Shown: positions 1-10,183, numbered from the stretch's first letter. The stretch is 64,000 nt of DNA from Nostoc sp. NIES-3756 (GCF_001548375.1 NZ_AP017295.1:5242501-5306500), one strand, 5' to 3'. The notes: generated by a model from the sequence alone, not told the origin. Program-made: numbers and translations.

Positions 1-234
1 GGTTATTATCGGATTACGCAGGAGGGAAGGAAACTGGTTCAGGACTGGTTAACAAAAGCGCCTAAAAGTAACAAAAATGATAAATTATGGCTCACCATTC
101 CTGTTTGCAATTCTAAGAAAGCAGCCGAGCAACTAATTCAATCTCTAGAAGTTGAGCAACTCAGAGAACTCTACAACTTGATAGGAGAATCATTAAATCA
201 GCCTCCTAATGAGATTCAAAATTGTAATGACTAA
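1..234 (+). CDS. PadR-like winged-helix regulator, C-terminal part only
   Basis: The open frame enters from the left edge and stops at TAA 232-234, leaving 77 residues. The first residues (GYYRITQEGRKLVQDWL) match the wing and following helix typical of PadR-type or related winged-helix transcription factors. About 55 residues of polar, probably helical C-terminal extension follow. The recognition helix lies outside the window, so the family call rests on this short stretch. It points toward mfd, which is convergent and about 180 bp away, with an inverted repeat between them. What it regulates cannot be told from here. Confidence 0.5.
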   Translation, partial: GYYRITQEGRKLVQDWLTKAPKSNKNDKLWLTIPVCNSKKAAEQLIQSLEVEQLRELYNLIGESLNQPPNEIQNCND

Positions 235-411
235 ATTAGCCTCTATTCATAAAAGATTTAAAACTGATATTATTAGAAGTATTGGCAAATTATTAGTGCA
301 GAAATATCTTTTATAAAAAACGTTAATACCTTTGAAAGTTTACCAAACAAGCTGGTATTTTTGATTCAAACTACAAATGCAATCACATTTGTAGTTTAAT
401 TAACAAGAGAA
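235..411. other. intergenic region between regulator and mfd
   Basis: This is AT-rich sequence between two convergent genes. No open frame of note is visible. It contains the inverted repeat at 368-397 listed separately. Confidence 0.6.
368..397. terminator. hairpin downstream of mfd
   Basis: A perfect 12-bp inverted repeat (AAACTACAAATG at 368-379, CATTTGTAGTTT at 386-397) with a 6-nt loop lies 14 bp beyond the mfd stop, between convergent genes. There is no long U-run on either side, so it may be a weak bidirectional terminator or a 3'-end stabilising hairpin. Confidence 0.5.
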
Positions 412-3400
412 CTAAACAACAACCGCCTCTGCAATTGCTCCCTGCATTTTACTCATTGCATCAATCAAACTTTGCAATTGTTGATCAGCTTTCAGCACTG
501 CTAAACCGCGCACTGTCACCTTACCAGGAGAGTAAACAAAGCGTGTCTTGAGATGTTCTGGTAAGTTAGCTGCAAGTAAATTCCATGCAGGTTCTTCCAT
601 CGGCGTTTCTAAAACAACGTGCTGTTTGTTCTCTGGTTTGATGCGGCTAAATCCTAATTTCTTGGCTAATTGTTTGAGTTCCATCACCCGCAAGAGTTGA
701 TTGGCACTGACTGGTAAAGTACCATAGCGATCGCTCCACTCAGCTACAATCTGCGTTAATTCTTCTTTCGACTTCGCCGCCGCTACCGCACGATATGCAC
801 TCATCTTTTGGTCAATATCGGGAATATAATCGGCGGGAATAAATGCGGTGAGGTTGAGGTCGATTTGGGTATCGTCAACTTTGGGAATTTCTTGACCGCG
901 AATTTCTCTAATTGACTCCTCCAACATTTCCATGTACAAATCAAAACCAATGGCTTCCATTTGACCGGACTGTTCTGCACCTAGCAAGTTACCCACACCC
1001 CGGATTTCCATGTCGCGCATTGCTAGTTGATAGCCGGAACCAAGTTGGGTAAATTCTTGAATGGCTCGTAATCTCTGCCTTGCTGCATCCGATAAGGCGC
1101 GTTGCTTGGGATAAAATAACCATGCGTGGGCTTGAATACCCGCACGTCCTACCCGTCCGCGTAACTGGTAAAGTTGCGATAATCCAAAGCGGTGAGCATC
1201 TTCAATTAAGATGGTGTTGACGCGGGGAATATCTAACCCAGATTCAATAATTGTCGTACACACCAAAATATCTGCATCACCATTGCTAAAGGTGAGCATG
1301 GTTGATTCTAACTCGCTCTCGTCCATTTGCCCGTGAGCGATCGCAAATCTCGCACCGGGAACCATCTCCCGTAATGCTGTTGTTGTCTCCTCAATTCCCT
1401 CCACACGGGGAACTACATAAAACACCTGTCCGCCTCGGTCTAGTTCCTGGCGAATTGCACTGCGTATGGTTTCTGGTTGTTTGGGTGCAAGATGGGTTTT
1501 AATTGGCCTTCTTGTGGGGGGTGGGGTGGTAATCAAACTCATTTCCCTTATCCCCGACAATGACATATACAGGGTGCGGGGGATGGGGGTAGCGGAGAGA
1601 GTCAAGACATCAAGTTGGGTTTTCAAAGTTTTAATTTTTTCCTTCTGGTTCACCCCAAACCGTTGTTCCTCATCTATTACCAACAACCCTAAATCTTTGA
1701 AATTTACACCTTTACCTAAAAGTTGATGTGTTCCCACAACTACATCTAACTCACCCGTCGCCAATCGTTTTTGAATATCCCGCCGTTCCTCGGCTGTGCG
1801 GAAGCGGTTCAATAACCCGATGTTTACAGGATAGGGGGCGAAGCGTTCTTTGAGGGTGTGGTAATGTTGCTGGGTGAGGATGGTTGTCGGTGCTAGGAGT
1901 GCGACTTGTTTCCCCGATGTCACAGCCTTGAAAATCGCACGTATCGCTACTTCCGTCTTCCCGAAACCCACATCACCACATACTAACCTATCCATTGGGC
2001 GATCGCTTTCCATATCCCGTTTGACATCTTGGACGGCTTTTAGCTGGTCGGTTGTAGGTTGGTAGGGGAAAGAATCTTCCATTTCCTCTTGCCAAGGCAT
2101 ATCTTGGGGATAGGAAAATCCTTGCTGTTGCGATCGCGCCGCGTATAATTTCAGCAAGTCTACCGCTAATTTCTTAATCGCCTTGCGAACACGGTTTTTA
2201 GTATTATCCCAAGCTTTCCCTGTCATCTTGTGCAGTTCCGGCGCTTTATCTCCCGTACTGCGGAACCGAGACAAAGCACCTACTTGGTCAGCCGCTACCC
2301 GCAAAAGACCGTCAGCATACTGCACCACAATATAATCACGGGTTTCATCGTTAATTGTCAGACTTTCCAGCTTGACAAACTTACCAATTCCGTGGCTTCT
2401 GTGAACCACATAATCCCCTGGACGCAGCTTGTTGGGATCAACTTGCTTAGAAGCCGCCTTGCGCCGCTTGCGGATATAACTTGGTGTAGCCAGGGAGTGC
2501 TGACCGTAAAATTCCCGGTCAGTGATGACTACTATGCGGTAGGTAGGGAGAATAAAACCTTCCAACTCCGCCAGACCAGAATATTTCAGCGCTACGGGTG
2601 TATGGTTGATTACCAATTTGTCAATTGCTTGATAATCGCGAGGATTAGGGATAAACTGGGCGGGGCAATCGTGTTCTTGTAGTAGAGAGACAGAACGGGA
2701 AGGTTGCGCCGAGAGTAACCAGATAGAAAAATTGCGATCGCGCTCTTGTCTTAATGTATCTGCTAATTTGGCAAATTGGTGTGGTGTAACAGGTACAGAC
2801 CTACTAGCCAAATTAATCCCGCTATTTTCTTCCGCTAGTTCTGATAAATATATAGTTTTAAATCGAGTCACATCAGCCAAACATTCATCAAAAGACCGAT
2901 GGATTTTTGGTAATTGTAAACTTCCTAGATCCGCTTCTCCTGTTCCCAGTGACCATTGTTCCTCAGCATTTTCCACCCAGCGATCGCTATGAGCATGACA
3001 TTGTTCCGGCTCATCAATAGCGATTAAAGTATTCTCAGGCAAATAATCTAACACTGATGCAGGTTGTCCAAAAGCCAAACCCAAAAACCGCCGAGTTCCT
3101 TCTATAACTGCTAAGTCCTCCCCACAGGAATCAGAACTTAACTCAGCACTCAGCATTCGGAACTCAGCACTATCCTTTAGCGCAGTCGTAATAATAGGTG
3201 CAAAGCTTGTAGGCGTAAGCACAATTTGCGGTATTTTGTCAAGTGCTGAACGCTGAGTATTCGGGTCAAATTCCCGTATTTGCTCAATTTCATCACCAAA
3301 CCATTCCAAACGTACAGGCAATTCTGACGAAACTGGGAACACATCAACAATATCCCCACGCCGACTCCATTGTCCCTCAGTTTCCACCAAAGGAACCCGT

Positions 3401-3957
3401 TCGTATCCTAAAGTAGTAATTTTCTCACTAAAAGTATCTAAATCAAATTCCATCCCCCGCTTAAGGGTGAGGCAAAAAGGAGTAAAAGCATCAGGCGGTG
3501 GTAAATGAGGTTGTAAAGCCCCAACAGTAGCCACAACCGCTATCTTATTTTGTTGACTGTTGACTGTTGACTGTTGACCGTTGACTGTTGACTGTTGACT
3601 GTTGACTGTTGACTGTTGACTCTTCAACAAATCAGCCAAAACCTGCATCTGACCCCAAGTCATTTCTGTTTCTGGGTCAAATGGTTCGTAGGGAGAGGCT
3701 TCTGATGTAGGGTAGAAGTGTACTGTTGACCATCCCATCGCCTCTAACTGTGCGTAAGCGCGTCCGGCTTCTTCTAAGGTGGCACATACAACAAATAAAT
3801 TACTGCCACTATTCTGTGCCAATGCGGATGCTACCAAGCCCTTGGGTAGCCGGGGAATGCCATTGAGGCGTAAATCCTGTTGGCGATTGAGCTTAGAAAG
3901 TAACTCAGTGGTGAGTGGCGATCGCGCCAAGGCACGCACAATAGAAGAAAATGCCAT
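412..3957 (-). CDS. mfd: transcription-repair coupling factor Mfd
   Basis: Mfd removes RNA polymerase stalled at DNA lesions and recruits UvrA. The 1181-residue protein has the family order: N-terminal UvrB-like region, a CarD-like polymerase-interaction domain near residue 510 ([14 protein letters not shown]), a superfamily 2 helicase with Walker [10 protein letters not shown] near 667 and DEEQ near 760, and a C-terminal TRCF domain. It is slightly longer than usual because two stretches are built from repetitive DNA. Residues about 112-135 are copies of SQQSTVN encoded by ten GTTGACT heptamers. Residues about 262-276 are encoded by ACTCAGC-type repeats. Both keep the frame and no stop interrupts the gene, so it is probably functional. 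It is a single-gene unit, convergent with the fragment at the left edge. Confidence 0.97.
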   Translation of the reverse strand: MAFSSIVRALARSPLTTELLSKLNRQQDLRLNGIPRLPKGLVASALAQNSGSNLFVVCATLEEAGRAYAQLEAMGWSTVHFYPTSEASPYEPFDPETEMTWGQMQVLADLLKSQQSTVNSQQSTVNGQQSTVNSQQNKIAVVATVGALQPHLPPPDAFTPFCLTLKRGMEFDLDTFSEKITTLGYERVPLVETEGQWSRRGDIVDVFPVSSELPVRLEWFGDEIEQIREFDPNTQRSALDKIPQIVLTPTSFAPIITTALKDSAEFRMLSAELSSDSCGEDLAVIEGTRRFLGLAFGQPASVLDYLPENTLIAIDEPEQCHAHSDRWVENAEEQWSLGTGEADLGSLQLPKIHRSFDECLADVTRFKTIYLSELAEENSGINLASRSVPVTPHQFAKLADTLRQERDRNFSIWLLSAQPSRSVSLLQEHDCPAQFIPNPRDYQAIDKLVINHTPVALKYSGLAELEGFILPTYRIVVITDREFYGQHSLATPSYIRKRRKAASKQVDPNKLRPGDYVVHRSHGIGKFVKLESLTINDETRDYIVVQYADGLLRVAADQVGALSRFRSTGDKAPELHKMTGKAWDNTKNRVRKAIKKLAVDLLKLYAARSQQQGFSYPQDMPWQEEMEDSFPYQPTTDQLKAVQDVKRDMESDRPMDRLVCGDVGFGKTEVAIRAIFKAVTSGKQVALLAPTTILTQQHYHTLKERFAPYPVNIGLLNRFRTAEERRDIQKRLATGELDVVVGTHQLLGKGVNFKDLGLLVIDEEQRFGVNQKEKIKTLKTQLDVLTLSATPIPRTLYMSLSGIREMSLITTPPPTRRPIKTHLAPKQPETIRSAIRQELDRGGQVFYVVPRVEGIEETTTALREMVPGARFAIAHGQMDESELESTMLTFSNGDADILVCTTIIESGLDIPRVNTILIEDAHRFGLSQLYQLRGRVGRAGIQAHAWLFYPKQRALSDAARQRLRAIQEFTQLGSGYQLAMRDMEIRGVGNLLGAEQSGQMEAIGFDLYMEMLEESIREIRGQEIPKVDDTQIDLNLTAFIPADYIPDIDQKMSAYRAVAAAKSKEELTQIVAEWSDRYGTLPVSANQLLRVMELKQLAKKLGFSRIKPENKQHVVLETPMEEPAWNLLAANLPEHLKTRFVYSPGKVTVRGLAVLKADQQLQSLIDAMSKMQGAIAEAVVV
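3131..3171. repeat. ACTCAGC-type short repeats inside mfd
   Basis: Degenerate copies of CTCAGCACT/CAGCATTC lie within the coding region and are translated as [13 protein letters not shown] on the minus strand. The same kind of motif recurs in non-coding DNA at 62591-62643. This resembles the short repeats that spread through heterocystous cyanobacterial genomes. Confidence 0.6.
3552..3621. repeat. STRR heptamer array (GTTGACT x10) inside mfd
   Basis: Ten consecutive 7-bp units of GTTGACT, one of them GTTGACC at 3573-3579, sit in the coding part of mfd. Three heptamers make 21 bp, so the array is read as a 7-residue repeat [14 protein letters not shown]. Arrays of this type are usually intergenic in Nostoc-like genomes. 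Confidence 0.95.
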
Positions 3958-4210
3958 AAGTTGGAAGTCGTTGCAGAACAGAATATCTAGAAGTAACCTA
4001 TGTCAACTATTTTAGAAGTCTTAACAGTCTTCTTAATATTCTGTGAAACAATAATACTGAACAAGTTCAGAACTCCATAAAAAACATCAACCCCTAGCCT
4101 CTAGCCTCTAAGCGTTAAAGCTACTATCTTATGTACTATGTGAGAAACCCTCTAATACTGGATACTAAGGATTGAGCTAAGTTCGCTCTATATAGCGGCA
4201 ATTCATAATC
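3958..4210. other. divergent promoter region of mfd and the CNNM-like gene
   Basis: This is 253 bp between divergently transcribed genes. It holds two and a half copies of a CTAGCCT heptamer near 4091-4110. No regulatory motif could be assigned. Confidence 0.5.
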
Positions 4211-5539
4211 ATGTCCTCCATCACTGTTGAAATTTTAATCATTTTCGTACTAATTATTGCCAACGGTATTTTTTCTATGTCCGAGATGGCAATTGTCTCG
4301 GCGCGGAAGGTAAGGTTACAGCAACTCGCTAATCAAGGGGATGCTAAGGCAAAAGCAGCACTAAAACTGGCGGAGTCTCCCAATAATTTCCTATCTACAG
4401 TGCAAATAGGTATTTCCCTCATTGGTATCCTGACTGGTGCTTTTGGGGGGGCGACAATTGCTAGCAGACTAGCAGTTTACGTGAAATTTATACCTTTCTT
4501 AGCACCTTACAGTGAACCAGTTTCTTTCGGGATTGTAGTTTTGATCATTACCTATCTATCTCTAATTGTTGGTGAACTAGTGCCGAAGCGCCTAGCATTA
4601 AACAATCCCGAACGCATTGCGGCTGTTGTTGCTATTCCAATGCGTGCTTTGGCAGCTTTAACTTCCCCGGCTGTTGGCTTGTTGAGTGCTTCTACTGACT
4701 TAGTACTGCGAATTTTGGGCATTACACCTTCTGATGAACCACAAGTTACAGAAGAAGAAATTAAAATCCTGATTGAGCAAGGTACAGAAGCAGGAACCTT
4801 TGAGGAAGCCGAACAGGACATGGTAGAGCGAGTTTTTCGTTTAGGCGATCGCCCTGTTAGTTCTTTTATGACACCCCGTCCTGATATCGTCTGGCTAGAT
4901 TTGGAGGACACTACCGAAGAAAATCGCCAAAAGATGACCGAAAATGGTTATTCCCGTTATCCGGTGTGTCAAGGAGGACTTGACAACGTGCTGGGAATTA
5001 TTCCCGTCACCGACTTACTTGCCCGCAGTTTTCGCGGAGATGCCTTAGATTTAACAGTAGGATTGCGCCAACCTGTATTTGTTCCCGAAAGCACCCGTGG
5101 CTTAAAAGTTTTGGAACTATTTAAGCAGACTATTACTCACATGGCGCTAGTTGTAGATGAATACGGTGTAATTCAGGGATTAGTTACCCTCAATGACATT
5201 ATGAGCGAAATCGTTGGTGATGTTCCTTCAGCTGATGACGCAGAAGAACCCCAAGCTGTACAAAGAGAAGATGGTTCCTGGCTACTTGATGGAATGTTAG
5301 CCGTAGAAGATTTTTTTGAACTGTTTGGTTTAGAAGAATGGGAATTTGAAGAGCGGGGTAGTTATCAAACCCTTGGTGGCTTCGTGATTACCCATCTCGG
5401 ACGCATCCCCGCAGCCACAGATCATTTTGAGTGGCAAAATATGCGTATTGAGGTAATGGACATGGATGGGAACCGCGTTGATAAAGTGCTAGTAGTGCCG
5501 AAGGCGGATAAGGTGGAGGATAAGTCAGAGGCTGAGTAG
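4211..5539 (+). CDS. CNNM/CorC-family (HlyC-type) membrane protein with CBS pair
   Basis: This is a 442-residue protein of the family annotated as hemolysin-like or CorC/CNNM, now generally linked to Mg2+ or other divalent-ion transport. The N-terminal DUF21 domain (about residues 1-195) has several hydrophobic segments, including the first 20 residues and around 60-80 and 105-120. A CBS-domain pair follows (about 205-335, with FMTPRPDIVWLD and MALVVDEYGVIQGLVT). A CorC/HlyC C-terminal domain spans about 345-430 (EDGSWLLDGMLAVEDF). The length and order are normal for the family. It is transcribed alone, divergent from mfd. The substrate ion cannot be told from sequence. Confidence 0.92.
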   Translation: MSSITVEILIIFVLIIANGIFSMSEMAIVSARKVRLQQLANQGDAKAKAALKLAESPNNFLSTVQIGISLIGILTGAFGGATIASRLAVYVKFIPFLAPYSEPVSFGIVVLIITYLSLIVGELVPKRLALNNPERIAAVVAIPMRALAALTSPAVGLLSASTDLVLRILGITPSDEPQVTEEEIKILIEQGTEAGTFEEAEQDMVERVFRLGDRPVSSFMTPRPDIVWLDLEDTTEENRQKMTENGYSRYPVCQGGLDNVLGIIPVTDLLARSFRGDALDLTVGLRQPVFVPESTRGLKVLELFKQTITHMALVVDEYGVIQGLVTLNDIMSEIVGDVPSADDAEEPQAVQREDGSWLLDGMLAVEDFFELFGLEEWEFEERGSYQTLGGFVITHLGRIPAATDHFEWQNMRIEVMDMDGNRVDKVLVVPKADKVEDKSEAE

Positions 5540-5761
5540 GAGAGATAGGGGAGATGAGGGAGAGGGGGGAGACAAGGGAGACAAGGGAGACAAGGTAGCT
5601 AGAATTTAGCTTGCCATCTTTTCTACTCCCTACTCCCTACTCCCTACTCCCATTCCTAAGTTCTTTATCTATCTGGGATGCCAGACGAAATTTTGCCGTA
5701 ACCTGATAATGAGGTTAATTGCAATCATTAAAGAACAGATAGGTAAAGGCAGGTTGCATTC
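5540..5761. repeat. tandem repeats between CNNM-like gene and hemJ
   Basis: The spacer is mostly repetitive. Three copies of the 9-mer GGGAGACAA lie at 5567-5595 within a purine-rich run. Four copies of the 7-mer TACTCCC lie at 5624-5651. No gene is evident on either strand. Confidence 0.85.
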
Positions 5762-6343
5762 ATGGCATATTCCTGGTTTAAAGCATTTCATATTATTGGC
5801 ATTGTGGTTTGGTTTGCTGGCTTGTTCTACTTGGTACGGTTGTTCATCTATCATGTGGAAGCTAACCAGGAACCAGAACCAGCACGGACGATACTGAAAA
5901 ATCAGTATCAAATTATGGAAAAACGCCTCTACAATATCATTACCACACCAGGAATGTTGGTAACAGTAGCGATGGCGATCGGTTTAGTAAGTACAGAACC
6001 AGAGGTTTTAAAACAAGGCTGGCTACACTTTAAGCTGTTGTGTGTTGCTTTATTGATTGGTTATCATCATTACTGTAGTCGGTTAATGAAGAAGTTAGCC
6101 GCCGATGAATGTCGCTGGAGTAGTCAGCAGTTACGAGCGCTCAACGAAGCACCAACAGTTATGTTAGTAGTTATCGTCATGCTGGCTGTATTTAAAAATA
6201 ACCTACCAACGGATCTCACAGCTTGGCTGATATTTGCCCTAGTTATATTCATGGCAGTGACAATTCAGCTTTACGCCAGAAAACGCAGGTTAGATAAAGA
6301 AAAGCTCACAGCCCAAATCGGACAAATTCAAGAACAAAGTTAG
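5762..6343 (+). CDS. hemJ: protoporphyrinogen IX oxidase HemJ
   Basis: HemJ is the integral-membrane, heme-binding protoporphyrinogen oxidase of most cyanobacteria, acting in the penultimate shared step of heme and chlorophyll synthesis. The 193-residue protein begins with the characteristic segment AYSWFKAFHIIGIVVWFAGL, carrying the conserved membrane histidine (His10). It has further hydrophobic spans near 58-75, 85-100, 125-145 and 150-170. The region LYNIITTPGM is family-typical. The C-terminus is charged. It is transcribed alone, downstream of a repeat-rich spacer and convergent with the PmbA gene. Confidence 0.9.
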   Translation: MAYSWFKAFHIIGIVVWFAGLFYLVRLFIYHVEANQEPEPARTILKNQYQIMEKRLYNIITTPGMLVTVAMAIGLVSTEPEVLKQGWLHFKLLCVALLIGYHHYCSRLMKKLAADECRWSSQQLRALNEAPTVMLVVIVMLAVFKNNLPTDLTAWLIFALVIFMAVTIQLYARKRRLDKEKLTAQIGQIQEQS

Positions 6344-6377
6344 GTAAGTAGATGGACACAATTATTTAGAAGACGCA

Positions 6378-6435
6378 TTTCGACTACGCTCAATGCTCGA
6401 TAAGCTGACTAAACGAGGGTTGAGCGGAGTCGAAA
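6378..6435. repeat. dispersed palindromic repeat (TTTCGACT/AGTCGAAA type)
   Basis: The arms TTTCGACTACGCTCAA (6378-6393) and TTGAGCGGAGTCGAAA (6420-6435) are inverted copies with one mismatch around a 26-bp spacer. The form matches a small non-autonomous palindromic element. Confidence 0.75.
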
Positions 6436-6627
6436 CCCGATCATCTCAAGTTAGGTTTAATTTAGTCTTTCTACTTAACACTAATTTACTGCGCTTAATA
6501 AGTAAATTTAGCACAAATTAATGTTACCAATCTTGTGGAGTGGGCATCCTGCCCGCCTTTATTTACTTTGGTGTATAAAAAAATGAGTGAAACATAAAAA
6601 TCTCCACTCATTAAATCAAAATGATTT

Positions 6628-6666
6628 GTATAGGTAACAAAACATCCTCAAACTTGTTACCTATAC
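6628..6666. terminator. perfect 13-bp hairpin behind pmbA
   Basis: GTATAGGTAACAA (6628-6640) and TTGTTACCTATAC (6654-6666) are perfect complements with a 13-nt loop, 22 bp past the pmbA stop. A second weaker stem (6582-6612) lies beyond it. Together they probably end both convergent transcripts, though a clear U-run is missing. Confidence 0.55.
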
Positions 6667-6688
6667 CCTGTCACCTGTTCCCTACTAA

Positions 6689-8029
6689 CTATTCCCCAGT
6701 AATAGACAATTCCTCAACCCAAATTCGAGGAGCCACACCACCTGGAGTTAAAGCGACTTCTTTTTCTACATAGATAATTGATTTCAAAAGCTCCAAGAAA
6801 TCACCAGCAACAGTAGCTGATTCAATACTTGTTTTCTCACCTTTGTTAATTAACCAACCATCAAAAGGTAAAGAAAACGAGCCTTGTAAAGCTCTCACAC
6901 CAGCATGTAGAGCGTGTAAATCATCAATTAAAACCACATTTTCTGCCGTTTCCAAATTAAGTTCTTGCCCAGAATCCCCAGATGCAAACACATGGTAAAA
7001 GTTAGGACTAACACTAACCTTTGCCCCAATACTTGCATTACCTGTAGGTTGAGCATTTAACCTTTTGGCAGTTCCCGCACTGTGAAGAAAGCCTTTTAAA
7101 ATCCCATGTTCTATCAACGCAACCTTACGAGTAGGCGTACCTTCACCATCAAAACTTTCTGCACCTATATTAGCTGGATGTAAAGCATCATCACATACTG
7201 ATAATAAAGGCGAAGCAATTTGTTTACCTAAATCATCGGGAGTGGATAGACTTTGTTTATCGAGAATGTTTTGAGCGTTGAATAAATTAGAAAACGCTCC
7301 TAAAAGACTTAAGAAAGCTTCAGGAGAAAAGACAACCTGATACTTACCAGTTTTGATTTTTTCGTAATTTAGATGACTAATTGTTTTTTCAGCAGTTTCT
7401 TGGATACATCCATTAATATCCAAATTGTCTAAACTACGATTAATTCTATAAGCCCCTGCACTGCGTGGCTTTTTTCCTTCCTCATCAGTTTTGCTATAAA
7501 GATAAACTGATGCCAAAGAAACAGATTCAGTTCTTAAAGCACCTGCACTATTGAGATAAAATCTATCGATATCTCTTTGTGCCAAGCCGTTGTAAGGTAC
7601 ACTTTGGATAGCTGGATGTGCCGCCAGCAGTTCTTTTTCTGCTACCAATAATTTTTCTATAAGCTCAGAAACAGCAGCTTGGGGCGCTTTTTCATTTAAT
7701 GTGTTGTCAATAGGCAAAGTAGCCTCTGGACTAAAATCTGGAGCGTTTTCTTTAACACCAAAAAAACTAGCTTCGTAAGCAGTTTTTAAAGCCAATTCTA
7801 AACCTTTGGGGTCTACATCTGTAGTGCTGGTAATGCCTATTGTATTATCTTCATTCCAAACACGCACAGTTACCCCAGAGCGATTTGAGGCTTTAACTTG
7901 TTTCGGCTCACCTTGGTCAACTTGTACACTAGTTTCATCTACAGTTGAGCCATAAATATCGAATTTTTGAATGCCCAGCTTTTGCGCATTGTCTTGGGCG
8001 TAAGATGCAATTTCTTGAATATTCGGCAT
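6689..8029 (-). CDS. pmbA: TldE/PmbA-type metalloprotease subunit
   Basis: This is a 446-residue member of the TldD/PmbA (U62) family, the partner that lacks the zinc-binding HExxxH motif. In characterised bacteria TldE and TldD form a heterodimer that degrades or matures small unfolded peptides. Family features include the N-terminal domain with TVRVWNEDNTIGITSTTD and the C-terminal barrel with GEGTPTRKVALIEHGILKGFLHS. It lies 153 bp downstream of tldD on the same strand, with a palindromic repeat between. Co-transcription is plausible but not shown. Confidence 0.9.
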   Translation of the reverse strand: MPNIQEIASYAQDNAQKLGIQKFDIYGSTVDETSVQVDQGEPKQVKASNRSGVTVRVWNEDNTIGITSTTDVDPKGLELALKTAYEASFFGVKENAPDFSPEATLPIDNTLNEKAPQAAVSELIEKLLVAEKELLAAHPAIQSVPYNGLAQRDIDRFYLNSAGALRTESVSLASVYLYSKTDEEGKKPRSAGAYRINRSLDNLDINGCIQETAEKTISHLNYEKIKTGKYQVVFSPEAFLSLLGAFSNLFNAQNILDKQSLSTPDDLGKQIASPLLSVCDDALHPANIGAESFDGEGTPTRKVALIEHGILKGFLHSAGTAKRLNAQPTGNASIGAKVSVSPNFYHVFASGDSGQELNLETAENVVLIDDLHALHAGVRALQGSFSLPFDGWLINKGEKTSIESATVAGDFLELLKSIIYVEKEVALTPGGVAPRIWVEELSITGE

Positions 8030-8114
8030 AATAACTCAAAACTATTTCATGCTTTACTAACTGCTACCTAGAAATACTTACTAGGAGAGTCTGTTTTGTT
8101 CAAAAAGATTTGTT

Positions 8115-8165
8115 GGTAGTGGGGGCTTTAGCCCTCAAAGCCATGAGGACTGAAGTCCTTACTAC
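8115..8165. repeat. palindromic repeat between tldD and pmbA
   Basis: Two small palindromes (GGGGCTTTAGCCC and AGGACTGAAGTCCT) stand side by side, flanked by GTAGT/ACTAC. The reverse complement of 8146-8165 matches 59976-59995 at 19 of 20 positions, so this is a dispersed family. Confidence 0.8.
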
Positions 8166-8182
8166 AAGCCAATCTAAAATTC

Positions 8183-9655
8183 TTAACGTCCACCTACTGT
8201 AATAGAATCGACTTTGATGTGGGGTTGTCCTACAGTAGTGTAGATGCTGCCACTAACAGAACCGCAGAAACCAGGCGCAAGTTCTAAATCTTGAGAACAC
8301 ATGGAAATCTTATTCATAATTTCCTTAGCTTCACCGATGAGAGTTGCACCTTTTAATGGTTTGGTAATTTTGCCATTTTCAATTAAATAAGCCTCATCAA
8401 CGCTAAAGTTAAATTGACCAGTAGCGCCAACACTACCACCACCCATCTTTTTACAGTAAATACCTTTATCTACAGACGCGAATAAATCTTCGATTGTGTG
8501 GTCGCCAGTAGCAATGTAAGTATTACGCATCCGGCTAGCAGCAGCAAAGGTATAATTTTGGCGGCGGCCACTACCTGTTCTGGGGTGTCCGGTACGCCAA
8601 GAACCTGTTCTGTCTGCTAGGAAGTTTTTCAAAACACCTTTTTCAATTAGTAGGGTTCTTTGAGCTGGCATACCCTCGTCATCCATGTCAATTGTGCCGA
8701 AGGCGTTATCGGCTCGTCCTTCATCCCAAGCCGTTAAGCTGTCGTGGGCAATTTTTTCACCTTTCTTATCGGCAAAGGGTGTAGTGTTGCGTTCGATTTG
8801 AGTTGTTTCTAACAGGTGTCCGCAGGCTTCGTGGAAAATTACGCCACCGAAGTGATTCGCCATGATGACGGGGTATGTACCCGATTCTACGTAATCTGCA
8901 TAGAGCATTTTACCCGCAGATTCGGCAATTTGCTCAGAAGCTTGTTGATAGTCCCAAGTTCTGAGAAAGTTAGCATCGCTAGTATTTCCCGCACGTTCAC
9001 CAATTGAAGCACGATGAGCGCCATCAGCACAAAGTAGGTTAAATCCCACCGATTGAGTCAGGCGAATATCACGGGCAAATGTGCCGTCACTAGCGGCAAC
9101 TAATACTTCCTGCCAATCGCGGAAATACGTAGCACGGCGTGATTGTACATGGCTGGCTTTTTGCTTGAGGTATGCTGTTCCATCAAGCAGGATTTCTCCC
9201 ATCTCCCTGATAGAACTACACAGGGGTAGCCAGCCATCTTTGCCGCGTTTGGTAGCGTAGTCTCTGAGTAATTCTAGGTTAATTTCTGGGATGAAAGCGT
9301 TAGGGGCTGGTAATTGTAAGCCCAGGATAGATAAACCTTTTTCTAAAGCTGCTTTTAAGCCAGAGAATGATAAGTCGTTTGTACTGACGTAGCAGTCGGC
9401 TTTGCCACGAAATACTCTGACTCCTGCACCTGTGGCTAGGCTTGGGGAAATACTGGTAATTATATCGTCTTCTGCCAAACTACTAATATAGTTGCGGCGT
9501 TCTAGAAAAAATTCCACAAAGTCCGCACCTGCTGCACGTCCTAAACCCAAAAGGGTAGCCAAGGGCGCTTCCCACGTTTCATCGAAGCGCTCTGGGGTTG
9601 AGGAATATTGCAGGTTAGGAAGTTGGTTTGAGAGAAGTAGGGTACTTGTAAGCAT
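8183..9655 (-). CDS. tldD: TldD metalloprotease subunit
   Basis: This is the catalytic TldD subunit of the TldD/TldE protease, 490 residues. The zinc-site motif HEACGH is present near residue 275 ([10 protein letters not shown]), followed by the conserved glycine-rich C-terminal half ([31 protein letters not shown]). The first 25 residues are weakly conserved in type, so a start slightly further in is possible. It is first in a probable two-gene unit with pmbA. Confidence 0.93.
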   Translation of the reverse strand: MLTSTLLLSNQLPNLQYSSTPERFDETWEAPLATLLGLGRAAGADFVEFFLERRNYISSLAEDDIITSISPSLATGAGVRVFRGKADCYVSTNDLSFSGLKAALEKGLSILGLQLPAPNAFIPEINLELLRDYATKRGKDGWLPLCSSIREMGEILLDGTAYLKQKASHVQSRRATYFRDWQEVLVAASDGTFARDIRLTQSVGFNLLCADGAHRASIGERAGNTSDANFLRTWDYQQASEQIAESAGKMLYADYVESGTYPVIMANHFGGVIFHEACGHLLETTQIERNTTPFADKKGEKIAHDSLTAWDEGRADNAFGTIDMDDEGMPAQRTLLIEKGVLKNFLADRTGSWRTGHPRTGSGRRQNYTFAAASRMRNTYIATGDHTIEDLFASVDKGIYCKKMGGGSVGATGQFNFSVDEAYLIENGKITKPLKGATLIGEAKEIMNKISMCSQDLELAPGFCGSVSGSIYTTVGQPHIKVDSITVGGR

Positions 9656-10183
9656 GAATAGCCTCGTCTGCTGGCGTTATCAGAGATTTGACTGAAAAAT
9701 CCTGGTGTCATCAGTCTAACAAATCGGTGAAAGCCACAGATGGTAGATAAGCGGTCGAGGTTCCCTCACCTAAATAAGGCGGTTATGAGATTTATCTTTT
9801 TATATTACCTAGTTAGCAGAGCAAGATTGTGCGCGTCAGTCTCAAGCTTCATCCGTTAGCAGCGATCGCTACTTACTTAAATATCACAGGAGTATTGTTT
9901 CCTGTAGACTTTGCCCAATCAGCTTTAAAAATTTGTAACTCAACAATTGTATGTGTGAAAGAACAGTCAAATCAAAATAAATATTTGGTAAAGTGCTACC
10001 AAATTGGTTTCAAACTCTGGTAAATGTTATTGTAACTTATTTACGTAAACATACTGGAATACAGTTATTTCAAACTTAGAGCTTGATATTATTCCACTAA
10101 GTTGCTTTCTTTTTTTTTTAAGCCAAAAAAATTTATATTTTAATAACTTTTATAAATTTAAAACAAATTACTTATTGTTAATA
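9656..10183. other. 528-bp non-coding region before the polysaccharide locus
   Basis: This separates divergent tldD and the first glycosyltransferase gene, and probably holds promoters for both. A 64-codon GTG-start frame at 9829-10023 has no Shine-Dalgarno sequence and no recognisable features, so it is not called a gene. The last 100 bp are very AT-rich. Confidence 0.5.

Larger units (their letters stand above)
6344..6688. other. repeat-filled spacer between convergent hemJ and pmbA
   Basis: The 345-bp spacer contains no coding signal but several inverted repeats: 6378-6435, a short GGGC/GCCC palindrome near 6542-6554, AATGAGTG/CACTCATT at 6582-6612, and a strong hairpin at 6628-6666. Confidence 0.8.

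Noticed and set aside
2230..2682. 150-codon open frame on the plus strand inside mfd
   Set aside because: It lies fully antisense to mfd, has no ribosome site or recognisable protein features, and reflects codon bias of mfd.
3552..3621. CRISPR array
   Set aside because: The units are contiguous 7-mers without spacers, and no cas gene is in the window.
4552..4911. 119-codon minus-strand frame inside the CNNM-like gene
   Set aside because: It is a shadow of the DUF21/CBS coding region and has no family features.
9829..10023. 64-codon GTG-start frame before the polysaccharide locus
   Set aside because: No ribosome site, no recognisable motif, and it lies in a promoter-like AT-rich region. It could be a remnant but cannot be supported.
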